64,000 nucleotides of DNA from Actinomadura sp. K4S16 (lineage in GTDB: Bacteria > Actinomycetota > Actinomycetes > Streptosporangiales > Streptosporangiaceae). This document shows positions 1-8,878 of the stretch, piece by piece. Position numbers and translations under genes: made by a program. The DNA lies in NCBI RefSeq assembly GCF_008327685.1, contig NZ_BDDE01000023.1, forward strand, positions 124,001-188,000. Direction: 5' to 3'. Each line of letters opens with the position of its first letter. Position 1 is the stretch's first letter. Under the pieces are notes generated by a model. That model made no database searches and was not told the origin of the DNA. It saw nothing but the letters and a program-made list of their open reading frames with translations.

Positions 1-1645
1 GAGTTCCGTTAGGGAGAACGATGCCGACTTTTCCACCCGGCCTCACCCACTCGACGGCGCGTTGAATAAAGAGATGCTCTGGCGGTACCGCCGTGACGTC
101 ATTCAGTCCTTCAATGAGCTCATTGGTCTCCCGATTGCGCGACCAGGAGCGGGCGATGCCATTACGGAACTGATCGAGGACGTCGCGGTCCTCCACCTTG
201 ATGTCTGTTCCGAACGGAGGGTTCGTCATCACGAAATCAACGCTGCCCGGCACGGGAATGCGTTCGGAAGCCTCTTTCACGCCTGGATAACCCCCATGCG
301 GGAAGAGCAGGGAGTCCATGTAATAGACGTTGCCGCTCTCGCCGGTGAAGGTCATGATGCTCATCTGGGTCGCCCGAACCAGGGATTCATCGAAGTCGGC
401 GCCGAACAACTTCTCCCTGGCGTAGTCGGCCAGTCGTTTCTGGTGTTCGAGAAGTTGCTCTTCAGTGTCGGGGAGGCCGAGAGTGTGCTCGTGATCGCGC
501 CACCGATTGAGTTGGTGGCGAAGCGTTTCCCGAAGGAAACCGCCGGTACCGCAGGACGGGTCCAGAACGCTTTTGTCGTCCGGCGGATCGAGGATTTTGA
601 CCATCAGTTCGACAGCGCCCTTGGGGGTGAAGTACTGCCCGCGGTCGCCGCGCAGGTTCGTCCCGACGAGTTCCTGATAGGCGATCCCTTTGACGTCCAT
701 GTCCGTCCCGGACAGGTCATAGGGGGCGAGTTCACCGACGATGAACGCCAAGGCGCGAGGCGACAGGCGGATCACGTCACTGTCGTCGAAATGCGGATAG
801 CGCTCCTTCACTTCCTCGAACAAACGGAGGATCCGACCGCGGATGGTCTTGCGGCCTTCTTCGTCGAAAGGTTCGTCTGGAAGAACGAAGAACAGGGATT
901 GACGCCCCTCCTGGCGGCAGACCCGCTCGTCGTACATCTTCGTGAAGAGCAGGTAGAGAAACTGCCAGAACGCACGGTCCTTGGGCATTCCTTCGTTGCC
1001 GTGAATGTAATTGTGGCAGCGGCGGAAGGCCGTCTTGAGCATCGAGGCCTCGCCCCGGCGCAGCCGGGCCACCGAGGCCACGGTCCCGCTGTTGATGCTC
1101 TCTTCGCTCGGGGGCCAGTTCGTCCGCTTCTCGAACTTGGCGCCGAACCGTCCCGACTCCTTGTAGAGGAAGAAGAAGTCGAGCCCGTTCGTCCACATGC
1201 CGTACTGGGCCTCGGGCGTGGCGTCTGTGCCGAGCAGCGTCTCGAGCTCCAGAAGGTCCGTGGAGGCCTGCTCGTAGGTGCGGATCTTGGTGACGGTCTT
1301 GCCGGCCTTCGGTTCCGGCTTGCAGATCACCACCCTGCGCAGATTCTCAAGGGCGTGCTCTGATCCAGGCGCGAAGATGGCGATGTCCGCCTTCTTCGTC
1401 TTCCGGCGACTACCGTCCGACTGGACCGGGATAGGGAAGCCCGCCTCCATGTCATCGACCGAGATGCCGTACTCGTGGAAGAGGGCTCGCGCGATGCGCT
1501 GCCGCACCGGCTCGTTGCCCTTGAGCTTGACGGGCCGGCCAGTGATGTAGTCGATGGTCTCATCGTCGGCGAGCGAGTTCAGCGCATCACCCGGCTCGCC
1601 TGAGCCCGGCTCGGGCTCCTCGAACGGCAACCTGGCCTGCTGCAT
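1..1645 (-). CDS. HsdM-like N-6 adenine DNA methylase, C terminus cut by window edge
   Basis: A 548-codon fragment of a class I DNA methyltransferase that should transfer a methyl group from SAM to adenine in a type I-like restriction-modification system. The SAM-binding motif DPSCGTGGF lies near residues 362-370 and the catalytic NPPF near 475-478, preceded by the GQYFTPKGAVELM segment typical of N6_Mtase proteins. Residues about 45-160 resemble the HSDR_N-type nuclease fold, with ADIAIF then VVICKPEP, but the usual E-x-K is I-C-K, so this part is probably not catalytic. The ATG at 1645 has a GAGGAG ribosome site just upstream. No specificity or HsdR gene is visible here; they may lie beyond position 1. 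Base composition is less GC-rich than most of the window, as expected for an acquired gene. The methylase call is firm; the system type is inferred. Confidence 0.9.
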   Translation of the reverse strand, partial: MQQARLPFEEPEPGSGEPGDALNSLADDETIDYITGRPVKLKGNEPVRQRIARALFHEYGISVDDMEAGFPIPVQSDGSRRKTKKADIAIFAPGSEHALENLRRVVICKPEPKAGKTVTKIRTYEQASTDLLELETLLGTDATPEAQYGMWTNGLDFFFLYKESGRFGAKFEKRTNWPPSEESINSGTVASVARLRRGEASMLKTAFRRCHNYIHGNEGMPKDRAFWQFLYLLFTKMYDERVCRQEGRQSLFFVLPDEPFDEEGRKTIRGRILRLFEEVKERYPHFDDSDVIRLSPRALAFIVGELAPYDLSGTDMDVKGIAYQELVGTNLRGDRGQYFTPKGAVELMVKILDPPDDKSVLDPSCGTGGFLRETLRHQLNRWRDHEHTLGLPDTEEQLLEHQKRLADYAREKLFGADFDESLVRATQMSIMTFTGESGNVYYMDSLLFPHGGYPGVKEASERIPVPGSVDFVMTNPPFGTDIKVEDRDVLDQFRNGIARSWSRNRETNELIEGLNDVTAVPPEHLFIQRAVEWVRPGGKVGIVLPNGT

Positions 1646-1671
1646 GCTGAACTCCTCGCTCCGCCCACGAC

Positions 1672-1701
1672 CCGTACGCTGCGGCACACCGCAGCGTACG
1701 G
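1672..1701. promoter_or_regulatory. Perfect 13-bp inverted repeat upstream of the methylase
   Basis: Two 13-nt arms (CCGTACGCTGCGG and its exact complement) flank a CACA centre, ending 27 bp before the methylase ATG. The position fits an operator for autoregulation, as C-protein boxes do in some restriction-modification loci, or an RNA hairpin in the methylase leader. No U-run follows, so a simple terminator for the upstream DUF397 gene is less likely. Confidence 0.6.
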
Positions 1702-1810
1702 ATCCTATGGCTCCTCGTCAGCCGCCACTGCCGGAAGCCTGGATGATGGTCCGGCCTTGACGGTAGTCGTGATCACTGACACTCGGCGGGGCCCGCAGAG
1801 AGGGGGACGG

Positions 1811-2125
1811 TCAGCGGGGGAGGTCGAGGCGGCCGCTCTTCACGGTGGCGAGGAAGGCTTCCCAAGCGCCGGCGCCGAACCCGAGCACCGGCCCGTCCGG
1901 GTCCTTGGAGTCCCGCGTCAGCATCAACTCACCCGCTGCTACCTCGACGCATTCTCCGCCGTTGCCCATGCTCTGGCTGCTCGTCCTCCAAGCACTGCTG
2001 ACCTCAACGCAGTCGTCTGGCTCACCACTGCGGGAACTGTCTTTGCGCCAGGCTCCAATCTCTACGCATTCTCCCTCTTCAGCGCTGTAACTGCTCTTGC
2101 GCCATTGCACGCGAGAGTGCCCCAT
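1811..2125 (-). CDS. DUF397 protein with triplicated WRxSS...CVEV unit
   Basis: A 104-aa member of the DUF397 family (BldB/AbaA-orfD type developmental regulators of actinomycetes). The family signature is clear: WRKSSYS, GECVEV, then RDSKDPDGPVL and a final W-x2-F. Ordinary members carry one WRKSS...CVEV unit in about 60-70 residues; here there are three in tandem (WRKSSYS...ECVEI, WRKDSS...DCVEV, WRTSSQS...ECVEV) before the single RDSKDPDG block. ATG 2125 is preferred over GTG 2137 because a GGAG lies upstream at usable spacing. It follows the XRE gene by 28 bp and is probably co-transcribed with it. Such pairs are often described as toxin/antitoxin-like (Scr1-type) or as developmental regulators; the exact role here is unknown. 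Confidence 0.85.
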   Translation of the reverse strand: MGHSRVQWRKSSYSAEEGECVEIGAWRKDSSRSGEPDDCVEVSSAWRTSSQSMGNGGECVEVAAGELMLTRDSKDPDGPVLGFGAGAWEAFLATVKSGRLDLPR

Positions 2126-2153
2126 GATGGCTCGCACTCCAATCCAGTTCTGG

Positions 2154-3011
2154 CTAGGAAATGTCCTCGGCCAGCCTAGCGATCAGATCAACAGACTCGT
2201 CGGGGCCGAGTGCTCGTGAGCGCAGGTGATCGAAGAGGTCGACATACATGTCGACATCGGAGGGGTCTTCCAGGTAGATGCTTCCCCGGCGGTACTGGAT
2301 GTACACGACGTCAGGATCGGCCACCTCTGGGAAGCGGAGGACCGTGCACGAGCCGTCCATGGACGGGTGGGCGCCCACGGAGAAGGGCAGCACCACGATG
2401 TTCACATGATTGAGCTGCGCAATCTCGGTGAGACGATTGAGTTGACTTCGCAGGGTCTCTTGCCCGCCGACCTGCCTGCGGATGACGGCCTCATTGAGGA
2501 CGGCCCAGATCTTGGGGGCATCATCCCCGGTCAGGCGCTCCTGCCTCTTGAGACGCAACGCCACTCGGCGGTCGATCTCCTCTTCTGACCAGGTTCGGAG
2601 GCTCGCGTGGAACAGGGCCCTGATATATCCCTCTTCTTGGAAGAGACCTGGCACGAGCTCGGATGCATAGCTGAGAATCTCGTGAGCCTCTTCTTCGAGA
2701 CCGACGTAGACCTCGAACCACTCGGGGATGGTGCCGCTGTACTGGTGCCACCAGCCGCGCTGGCGGCTCTGGCGGGCCAGCGTGACGAGGACCTCGGTGC
2801 GGTGGTCGTCCAGGCCGTAGAACTTGCAGAGCGCCATGATGTCGGCGACCTTCGGGGCGTGCACAGCGGCCTCGATGCGGCTGACTGTGGCGGGCGCGAT
2901 GTCAGCGAACTTGGCCGCCTCCTCTCGGGTCTTTCCTGACTCTCTGCGCAATCGCCGCATTTCCGATGCAAGGCGCCGCCTGCGGACCGTGGGGCTCGTC
3001 CGACTTGTCAT
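2154..3011 (-). CDS. XRE-family regulator with Scr1-type (DUF5753) C-terminal domain
   Basis: A 285-aa DNA-binding protein. Residues about 12-70 form an XRE helix-turn-helix (LRRESGKTREEAAKFADIA, then PATVSRIEA). The remainder matches the DUF5753 domain of WhiJ-like and Scr1-like regulators, with landmark strings such as LVPGLFQEEGYIRALF, AVIRRQVGG and VVYIQYRRGSIYLED. ATG 3011 has an AGAAGG ribosome site about 9 nt upstream. It is transcribed ahead of the DUF397 gene and divergently from a small-protein/HATPase pair. That four-gene arrangement recurs in actinomycetes (abaA/whiJ-type loci). It probably represses one or both transcription units, with DUF397 as partner; this is inferred from family behaviour. 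Confidence 0.9.
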   Translation of the reverse strand: MTSRTSPTVRRRRLASEMRRLRRESGKTREEAAKFADIAPATVSRIEAAVHAPKVADIMALCKFYGLDDHRTEVLVTLARQSRQRGWWHQYSGTIPEWFEVYVGLEEEAHEILSYASELVPGLFQEEGYIRALFHASLRTWSEEEIDRRVALRLKRQERLTGDDAPKIWAVLNEAVIRRQVGGQETLRSQLNRLTEIAQLNHVNIVVLPFSVGAHPSMDGSCTVLRFPEVADPDVVYIQYRRGSIYLEDPSDVDMYVDLFDHLRSRALGPDESVDLIARLAEDIS

Positions 3012-3209
3012 GTTCGTACCTTCTCTTGGTATATGCCCATTCGATGGACCGTGATTATTTGAGCGAGTTCACTTCTTGGGGTTTACAAACTCAAGGTGTC
3101 CGCTTCATGCTCTGACCGTAGCGAAAGTCACGCACGGTAGATGAGCGATCACCTGAGGAAGTCGGGTGGATTGTGGTCGTTCGCGTGCCCGGAGAAGGGG
3201 CGTCCGACG

Positions 3210-3491
3210 ATGTCAGCGGATCAGCGGCCGCACGAGGTGCGGTTCAGCCTCCTGGCTGATCTCTGTTACAAGCTGGGGCAGCGCCAGCAGTGCACGTCCA
3301 TGCTCGTCCATCCGCGGGAAGGTGAGTCGGTCCTGTGGGTGCCGCAGCGCGGGTGGCCCCGGCAGTGGCTCGGGGTGGCGGCGGTCGACCATCGGGGCCG
3401 GTGGCTCTACACCTTCGGGAACCAGTGGAGCCGGGCCGGGGACGTGGCGGAGACCGCCGCGCGGGTGGCGTGGGCGGTGGGCGTCCGATGA
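3210..3491 (+). CDS. Small hypothetical protein of a whiJ/abaA-type locus
   Basis: A 93-aa protein that I cannot assign to a named family. It is mostly soluble and aromatic-rich (VLWVPQRGWPRQWLGV, then WLYTFGNQW), ending in a hydrophobic helix. An in-frame ATG at 3141 exists, but ATG 3210 follows a GGAGAAGGGG stretch and gives the better-supported start. Its stop overlaps the ATG of the next gene by 4 nt (ATGA), so the two are translationally coupled. The divergent XRE gene starts about 200 bp away. Co-occurrence with the HATPase suggests a shared pathway, but nothing in the sequence shows a function. Confidence 0.65.
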   Translation: MSADQRPHEVRFSLLADLCYKLGQRQQCTSMLVHPREGESVLWVPQRGWPRQWLGVAAVDHRGRWLYTFGNQWSRAGDVAETAARVAWAVGVR

Positions 3492-3970
3492 AGCACCTGG
3501 GGAACTGCGTCATCCCGGCCGCGCCGCAGAACGTGGCGAACGGTCGACGGTGGCTGCTGGGCCGCCTCGAACCACTCCTCGGTGCGAAGCACAGCGCCTG
3601 CGAGGACAGCGTCCTCCTGCTCTCCGAGACGCTCACCAATGCGATCGTCCACGGTGAGGGTGACCTCGTGGAGGTGGACGCTTACGTGGGCACGGCCGGC
3701 ATCCGCATCGAGGTCACCGACGAGGGCGGCAGTTCCGTCCCGCACCATGTCGACGACCCGCACGGCGAGCACGGGCGCGGCCTGCCCATCCTCGGAATGC
3801 TCGCCTCCTCTTGGGGCTTCGAGCATCTCGACGACGGCCGGTTGCGGGTCTGGTTCGAGGTAGGGCACACCGGCAGATCCGTTCCGGCCCCGGCCCCGCG
3901 TCGGGACGACGGGAGCCGAGGCGAGTCCCTCGGCCCGTCTCCCGACGCGGCGCACGTCGCCGATCACTGA
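3488..3970 (+). CDS. HATPase_c_2 ATP-binding protein, RsbW/SpoIIAB-like
   Basis: A 160-aa anti-sigma-type histidine-kinase-like ATPase. The N-box is SETLTNAIVHG (about residues 46-56), the G1 box VTDEGG (about 77-82), and the later GRGLPILGMLA matches the G2 region. These proteins bind ATP and, in the SpoIIAB/RsbW family, phosphorylate an anti-sigma-factor antagonist or hold a sigma factor. The C-terminal 35 residues after the GHERGI core are Pro/Arg-rich and probably disordered. It is coupled by a 4-nt overlap to the preceding small gene. Neighbouring XRE/DUF397 genes make it part of a WhiJ-like regulatory cluster; its partner is unknown. Confidence 0.88.
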   Translation: MKHLGNCVIPAAPQNVANGRRWLLGRLEPLLGAKHSACEDSVLLLSETLTNAIVHGEGDLVEVDAYVGTAGIRIEVTDEGGSSVPHHVDDPHGEHGRGLPILGMLASSWGFEHLDDGRLRVWFEVGHTGRSVPAPAPRRDDGSRGESLGPSPDAAHVADH

Positions 3971-4079
3971 CGATGTCCGGCGGCGCGGCCGGTCCTTCCG
4001 TTGCGCGCCGCCTCTCCAGCATGAACTCAACTCGACCCACCGGCGAGACCTCTCGCGGGCGCGATGTCGCGGAAGCCGG

Positions 4080-6194
4080 TCATTCGTCCTGCGGAGCGTG
4101 GACCGCGTTGTTCCTGATCTCTCGGGCGATGTCCACCAGCGATCCCTTCCCGGGCACGTGCCAGTGCAGCGTTCCCTGTACCTGCTGGTCGTTTCCCATG
4201 GCCTCGCGGCGCATGGCCCGAACCAGCGACGAGGGGGCGTACGCCTTGCCGTCGGCCTCCCACACGAGCGGCTTGCTCTTGTTGTTGCGCCATCGTGCCT
4301 TGGCGCGGTGCGGGTCCTCCGCCAACCACTGGGGGAACTGGCGGCGTTCCGGGGTGAACACCGGACGGAACTCCAGGACCTCGCCGTCCGGGATCGAACC
4401 CGCGTCGACGATCGCCCAGACCGCGCGTGTCTGCTGGCCGCCCTTACCGCTCGGACTCCCCGTCTGAGACTCGGCGTCGGCGGGGGGCTCAGCCCCGCCG
4501 AGCACATAGTCCCGAAGCCGCTTCGCGACGAGTTCGGCGCGGTCCGCGGTGCGCACCGTCGTGCTGATCTGGCTCTTGCCGCCGAAGGCACCGTCGATCA
4601 CCGGCACCAGCCAGCCGAGCGCCTTGCGCACGCGCTCCCGCACCTCGGCGAACCGCTGCTCCCAGACAGCCGCCGCCTCCTCGCCCTCGGCGTCGATGTC
4701 GCCCGTCTCCATGGCGTGAAAGAGCACGTGCGTGAGGAGCAGGTCGCCGTGGGCGGCGGCGCTGGCGGGGCGGCCCACCAGGCTCTCCTTCTGCTCGTCG
4801 AGCGCTTCGCGCACGGCGCGCAGCAGCCGGACGCACCGCCACACCCGGTGGGCACTCGGCGGGCCGCCGAAGAGGGTGCGGTAGTACCGGTCCTCCCAGA
4901 GTGACGAGGCGTCGCCCTTCGCTCGCGCGGCGAACTCGGCGGAGGGCTGGGCGGCGGCGAGCGCGAGGGCGGCCTCGGTCATGGTGCAGCCCTTCGCCCT
5001 GGGCGGGTCGGGCTCGCCGCGCTTGATGACGTAGTCGAGGCCCAGCGACAGCGCGAAGTCATGCCGGAGGTCCGATTGCTCGGGCCTGCGGGAGCGGAAG
5101 TCCCGCGCCTCGGTCGGGTTCTGTGTGTTCGCCGCGACCGTGATGCGGTCCCCGAAGTCGTCCGGAGCCTCTTCCAGGGAGATGATCCGCACCATGACCC
5201 GGCCGGCCGCCGCCTTGCCCGGCTTCTGCTGCATCGCCCGGCCGATGGCGCTCACGGTCTGCGCGCCGTTGATGACGTTCGCGCCCTCCAGGCGGAGCTT
5301 CGCGTTCCCGCCGCTGCCCGGAGCGCCCATGCCGTGCTTACGGATCCGGTCGCAGATCAGCGTGATCCCGTTGCTGAGGTACCAGAAGAGCTCCGGCTCC
5401 TTGACGAGCGTGGCGCGGATCTTCTCGTTGACATCGCTGATGTCCAGCGCGTCCCGGATGTTGCGGGCGGTGAGGTGGCGGCCGTGCCTGCCGTACCAGC
5501 CGGCGACCTCTTCGGCCGACACGGTTCCGTAGTAGGCGAGGAACGGGTCCGTGAACCGGCCCATGCTCTGGATCTCGACATCGAGGTCGACCTTGCGCTC
5601 GGCATGCTCACCGAGGATCTCGCGATACAGGTCCCGCAAGTTGATGATCTCGTAGCTCACCAGATCGTCATCGAGGTTGTGCTTATCGATCTGCTCTTCC
5701 AGGAGCGCCCGGGTGTTGGGGTGCAGATCGGTCGCGGTCACCAGGGCCAGTACGAGGACGACCTTGGGGGACGGGCTGTTCAGCGCGGCCTCCAGCGCCG
5801 CCGCATGGCGGTCGATCTTGCTGCCGAAACGGTGGAACTCCAGGTCCAGGAGGTAGTCGAGGCCGCGGATGACCGCCGATACGTCCCCTTCGCCGAACCC
5901 CGCCTCGCCCTTGCCGCTCCACTTCGCCTGGACGAGGGTGACATGCTGTCGCTCTCCGCGCTGCTCGACCGCCACCGCGTCGATACCGCGGTCGGTGTCG
6001 CAGTCGATCACCGAGCGGGCCGCCTCCTCGTCCGAGCAGGCGGTCTCCATCTTGATCGCCAGCGCGGCCACGGCTCGGCTGAGGAACGCCTGCTCCTCGT
6101 CCGGCCGTCCTGCCCAGTCGGTCATGTCGATCAGCGGCCGGAACCGCTCGCCGAACTGCCGCTTGAGGTTTCGCACCTGAACCGGGTATGCCAC
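4080..6194 (-). CDS. AIPR family protein (abortive-infection type) with PD-(D/E)XK-like signature
   Basis: A 704-aa protein matching the AIPR family, which is common in phage-defence islands. The N-terminal region carries RGIDAV (about residues 69-74) followed by TLVQAKW (86-92), the D...QxK pattern of PD-(D/E)XK nucleases; I infer a nuclease role. The central AIPR core is recognisable from ELFWYLSNGITLIC, ANVINGAQTV and AANTQNPTEARDF. The open frame continues upstream to 6566, but that extension is low-complexity. GTG 6194 is chosen because a GGAGA lies 6 nt upstream and the family usually begins with a short KRQF-type segment just before LIDM. It is divergent from the methylase-specificity fusion across 356 bp, suggesting a joint defence module. 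Confidence 0.87.
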   Translation of the reverse strand: MAYPVQVRNLKRQFGERFRPLIDMTDWAGRPDEEQAFLSRAVAALAIKMETACSDEEAARSVIDCDTDRGIDAVAVEQRGERQHVTLVQAKWSGKGEAGFGEGDVSAVIRGLDYLLDLEFHRFGSKIDRHAAALEAALNSPSPKVVLVLALVTATDLHPNTRALLEEQIDKHNLDDDLVSYEIINLRDLYREILGEHAERKVDLDVEIQSMGRFTDPFLAYYGTVSAEEVAGWYGRHGRHLTARNIRDALDISDVNEKIRATLVKEPELFWYLSNGITLICDRIRKHGMGAPGSGGNAKLRLEGANVINGAQTVSAIGRAMQQKPGKAAAGRVMVRIISLEEAPDDFGDRITVAANTQNPTEARDFRSRRPEQSDLRHDFALSLGLDYVIKRGEPDPPRAKGCTMTEAALALAAAQPSAEFAARAKGDASSLWEDRYYRTLFGGPPSAHRVWRCVRLLRAVREALDEQKESLVGRPASAAAHGDLLLTHVLFHAMETGDIDAEGEEAAAVWEQRFAEVRERVRKALGWLVPVIDGAFGGKSQISTTVRTADRAELVAKRLRDYVLGGAEPPADAESQTGSPSGKGGQQTRAVWAIVDAGSIPDGEVLEFRPVFTPERRQFPQWLAEDPHRAKARWRNNKSKPLVWEADGKAYAPSSLVRAMRREAMGNDQQVQGTLHWHVPGKGSLVDIAREIRNNAVHAPQDE

Positions 6195-6550
6195 CCGCCG
6201 TCTCCATCCGACTCGTCCACCCCCGCCGCCGGGTCGCGGCCAGGAAAACGGTAGGCGCCCATCCGGCGCCGAGTAGGGAGATTGCGGAGATTTGTGGTGG
6301 CGCAGGCGGGGCAGGCGAGAGCTGTCACGGTCCTTGACATGAGGGTTATCACTAAGAGAGAACCTTCGGTGCAATGACTTCATGCCTTTGACCTCTACGA
6401 TCAGTGGTGACCTGGAGATAGTCCGTGAGCGCGAGGCCGCACTGCGACTGTGCTGGCGGTCGCGTAGCTCAGTGCGCACTTGCCCCGTTGGGGGTGCTCC
6501 GCCTACCGTCCCGGGAGTGCTCGGCACTGACGGAGGAAGAAGGAGCGGCC
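6195..6550. other. Divergent intergenic region between AIPR and methylase-specificity genes
   Basis: A 356-bp non-coding interval separating the two divergent defence genes. It is AT-richer around 6330-6420, where a TTGACA hexamer (6334-6339) and a TTATCAC stretch occur, making this the likely promoter zone for one or both genes. I found no long palindrome or conserved small frame. An open frame runs through on the plus strand from 6425, but it lacks domain similarity before ATG 6551. Confidence 0.5.
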
Positions 6551-8863
6551 ATGGACGAGGGCTCATACCGGTTCGAGATGCAGGTCTCGCGCAGGGAACT
6601 GGCCGAACTGGCGGGGGTCAGGCGGGAGACGATCACCACGTGGGCGGGTCGCCACTCCGACTTCCCGAGGCCCCGGGCGTTCGGCGCGCAGGAGTACCTT
6701 TACCTGCCGAGCGTCCTCGCCTGGCTGGAGCGGCGGCCGATCCCGCTCAAGAGCCTCCGGGACGGCGAGGTCGAAGGAGCGACGTACGCGGAGCGGATCC
6801 GCCGGGCCCTGCGCCGGCGGCCCCCGGCCACCGGGCGCACCGAGCCTGGACGCACCGAGCCTGGGGACGACGGCCAGACCGGGAGGACGCTCACCGAACT
6901 CTACGGGCCGCTTGCCGACCGGGTGCGCGGTGCCGGCTCCCGTAGCGCTTACCTCTACCTCCTGCTGTCCCTCGTCTCCGTTCGAGGGGCTGATCGCAGG
7001 GCCTGGGGCCGGATACGCGATCTGGTCGTGGATGCTGACCGCCAGCAGCAAGACCCGAGAGCAGCGCTCAGAAGCCTGGGCGTCCTCATCGACGACGTCC
7101 TTCGCGGGCAGGGGCAGATACCAGGCGCGGTCGCGCTGTTCGACACCCTCCGGCCCGAAGCTTCCGACGACCTCGCTTACGTGGTGCGCCTGTGCGACGG
7201 GCTCGGCCGAGAGGCGTTCCAACTCCTGCTCGATCGGTTCGAGGAACTCACGAATCCGGGCAGCACCGAGTTCTTCACGCCGCGCGGCCTGACGCGTCTC
7301 ATGGCGGAGATGCTGTGTGCGGACTACGACGGTCGACCACGGTGCTACGACCCCTATGTGCGCGGGGGAGAGGGGCTTTCCGCGATGGTCGAGCGGCTTG
7401 GCGACGCACCGGTTCTCGGTGAGAGCCCTCATCTCACCGCGCTGCGCCTCGCCGGGATGAACCTGGCCTTCCACGGAGTCCGACCGGTGCTCAAGGAGAG
7501 CACGGCCACTCCTTGGGACCGCCCCGAGCGGCCCGGCCCGGTATTCGACCGCGTCATCACCAACCCGCCCTTCAACCAGAAGGTGCCCGTGCCGCGCGAT
7601 CGAAGCCGTCAGAGGTGGCCGTTCGGCCCACCGCCCGAGAGGAGTGACACCTACGCCTGGCTCCAGTACGCCTACGCGTCTCTCGCGCCGGGAGGCCGGG
7701 CCGCGGTCGTCATGCCCAACAGGGCCGCCGTCACCGACGACGCCAGGGAACGCGCGATCCGAGGACAGATGATCGAGAAGGGTGCCGTGAAGTGCGTCGT
7801 CTGGCTTCCACGCGGGTTGTTCCCCGGAACCCCCATCGCGGTCACGGTCTGGGTCCTCGCGGCCTCGGACGCGGTCGGCGACCAGGTGCTTCTCATCGAC
7901 GCGCGCATGCTGGGCAGGAAGGAGGGGAAGCGGCACAGCCTCTCGCAAGCGGAGTGGAACGCGATCGCCGCATGCTACGAGCGCTGGGTGAGAGGGGAAG
8001 GGGCGTTCGCGGAACCGCTGGAAGGCGCGGGTGGCGCCGCCGTCTCCGTCCCAGCGGAGACGATTCGCGGTCGTGAGGATTCGCTCGACCCCTCCGAGTA
8101 CGCCGAGGTGCCGGCCGAGCGGAACGGGCCGGAAACGTCCGTCCCCTGGCCGGACGTGGTACTGGACGACGTGCGACGGCGGACGGCCTCAGCCGACTCG
8201 GTCGTTGGAACGCTTCGTGTCCGTGAGAGGGACGCCCAGGCCGGCGGTCTGCCCGGCGGATGGCGCAAGGTGCCGCTGGCCGAGCTATGCGACATCCAGA
8301 CCGGCCCTACCCACAGCCGTCTGAAGGCCGCTCCTCGCTCCCCCGGGGGAGTGCCCGTCATCGTCCGCGGGCATCTGCGGGACCGGCGCCTCGTGGTGGC
8401 CGACGCGGATCGGCTGGCTCCTCAGGCGGCCCGGCGATTGGGCAGGTTCGCGCTGGAACCGGACGACCTCCTCTGCGTACGGACCGGGTCGACCGGGCCG
8501 CTGGCGCTCGTCGGCGCGGAGTGGACGGGCTGTGTCTTCGGCAGCGGCCTGACACGGATCCGCTGTTCACCACCCGCCGAACTCGACCCGGGCTACCTGC
8601 TCGCCTTCTTGTCGCTCCCGGCGTCCCAGAACTGGATCGGCAACCGGGCGGCCACCGCCACAGCCATCGACTCGATCGGGGGGAAGAGGCTCGGCCACCT
8701 TCTCGTGACGCTGCCCCCGCTCGGTGAACAGCGGCGCATCGGTGCCGTCCTGCGCGCCATGGACGACCAGATCGCCGCCCACCGCGACTTCGCGGAAGCG
8801 GCCGAGCGGACCCGCTCCGCTCTCGCCACCGACTTGATCAGCGGACCGCTGGCCCTCGACTGA
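6551..8863 (+). CDS. HTH-methylase-specificity (M-S) fusion of a type I-like system
   Basis: A 770-aa single chain joining three parts. Residues about 10-65 form a helix-turn-helix (SRRELAELAGVRRETITTW). Residues about 115-520 form an N6 adenine methylase with TEFFTPRGLTRLMAEML (239-255), a diverged SAM loop DPYVRGGEGL (267-276, in place of DPxxGTGG) and catalytic NPPF (338-341). From about residue 560 to the end is an HsdS-like half-subunit with one target-recognition domain (WRKVPLAELCDIQTG) closing in LPPLGEQRRIGAVL and a coiled-coil-like helix. AAGGAG precedes ATG 6551. Fused M and S with a single recognition domain suggests dimerisation to read a bipartite or palindromic site. No HsdR is encoded nearby; the divergent AIPR nuclease is the obvious candidate effector, but this pairing is inferred. 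Confidence 0.88.
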   Translation: MDEGSYRFEMQVSRRELAELAGVRRETITTWAGRHSDFPRPRAFGAQEYLYLPSVLAWLERRPIPLKSLRDGEVEGATYAERIRRALRRRPPATGRTEPGRTEPGDDGQTGRTLTELYGPLADRVRGAGSRSAYLYLLLSLVSVRGADRRAWGRIRDLVVDADRQQQDPRAALRSLGVLIDDVLRGQGQIPGAVALFDTLRPEASDDLAYVVRLCDGLGREAFQLLLDRFEELTNPGSTEFFTPRGLTRLMAEMLCADYDGRPRCYDPYVRGGEGLSAMVERLGDAPVLGESPHLTALRLAGMNLAFHGVRPVLKESTATPWDRPERPGPVFDRVITNPPFNQKVPVPRDRSRQRWPFGPPPERSDTYAWLQYAYASLAPGGRAAVVMPNRAAVTDDARERAIRGQMIEKGAVKCVVWLPRGLFPGTPIAVTVWVLAASDAVGDQVLLIDARMLGRKEGKRHSLSQAEWNAIAACYERWVRGEGAFAEPLEGAGGAAVSVPAETIRGREDSLDPSEYAEVPAERNGPETSVPWPDVVLDDVRRRTASADSVVGTLRVRERDAQAGGLPGGWRKVPLAELCDIQTGPTHSRLKAAPRSPGGVPVIVRGHLRDRRLVVADADRLAPQAARRLGRFALEPDDLLCVRTGSTGPLALVGAEWTGCVFGSGLTRIRCSPPAELDPGYLLAFLSLPASQNWIGNRAATATAIDSIGGKRLGHLLVTLPPLGEQRRIGAVLRAMDDQIAAHRDFAEAAERTRSALATDLISGPLALD

Positions 8864-8878
8864 GCTTCGGAGAGCAAG

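Noticed and set aside
62-1363. A 433-codon plus-strand frame at the left end
   Set aside because: It is the antisense of the HsdM-like gene, whose DPSCGTGG and NPPF motifs are unambiguous.
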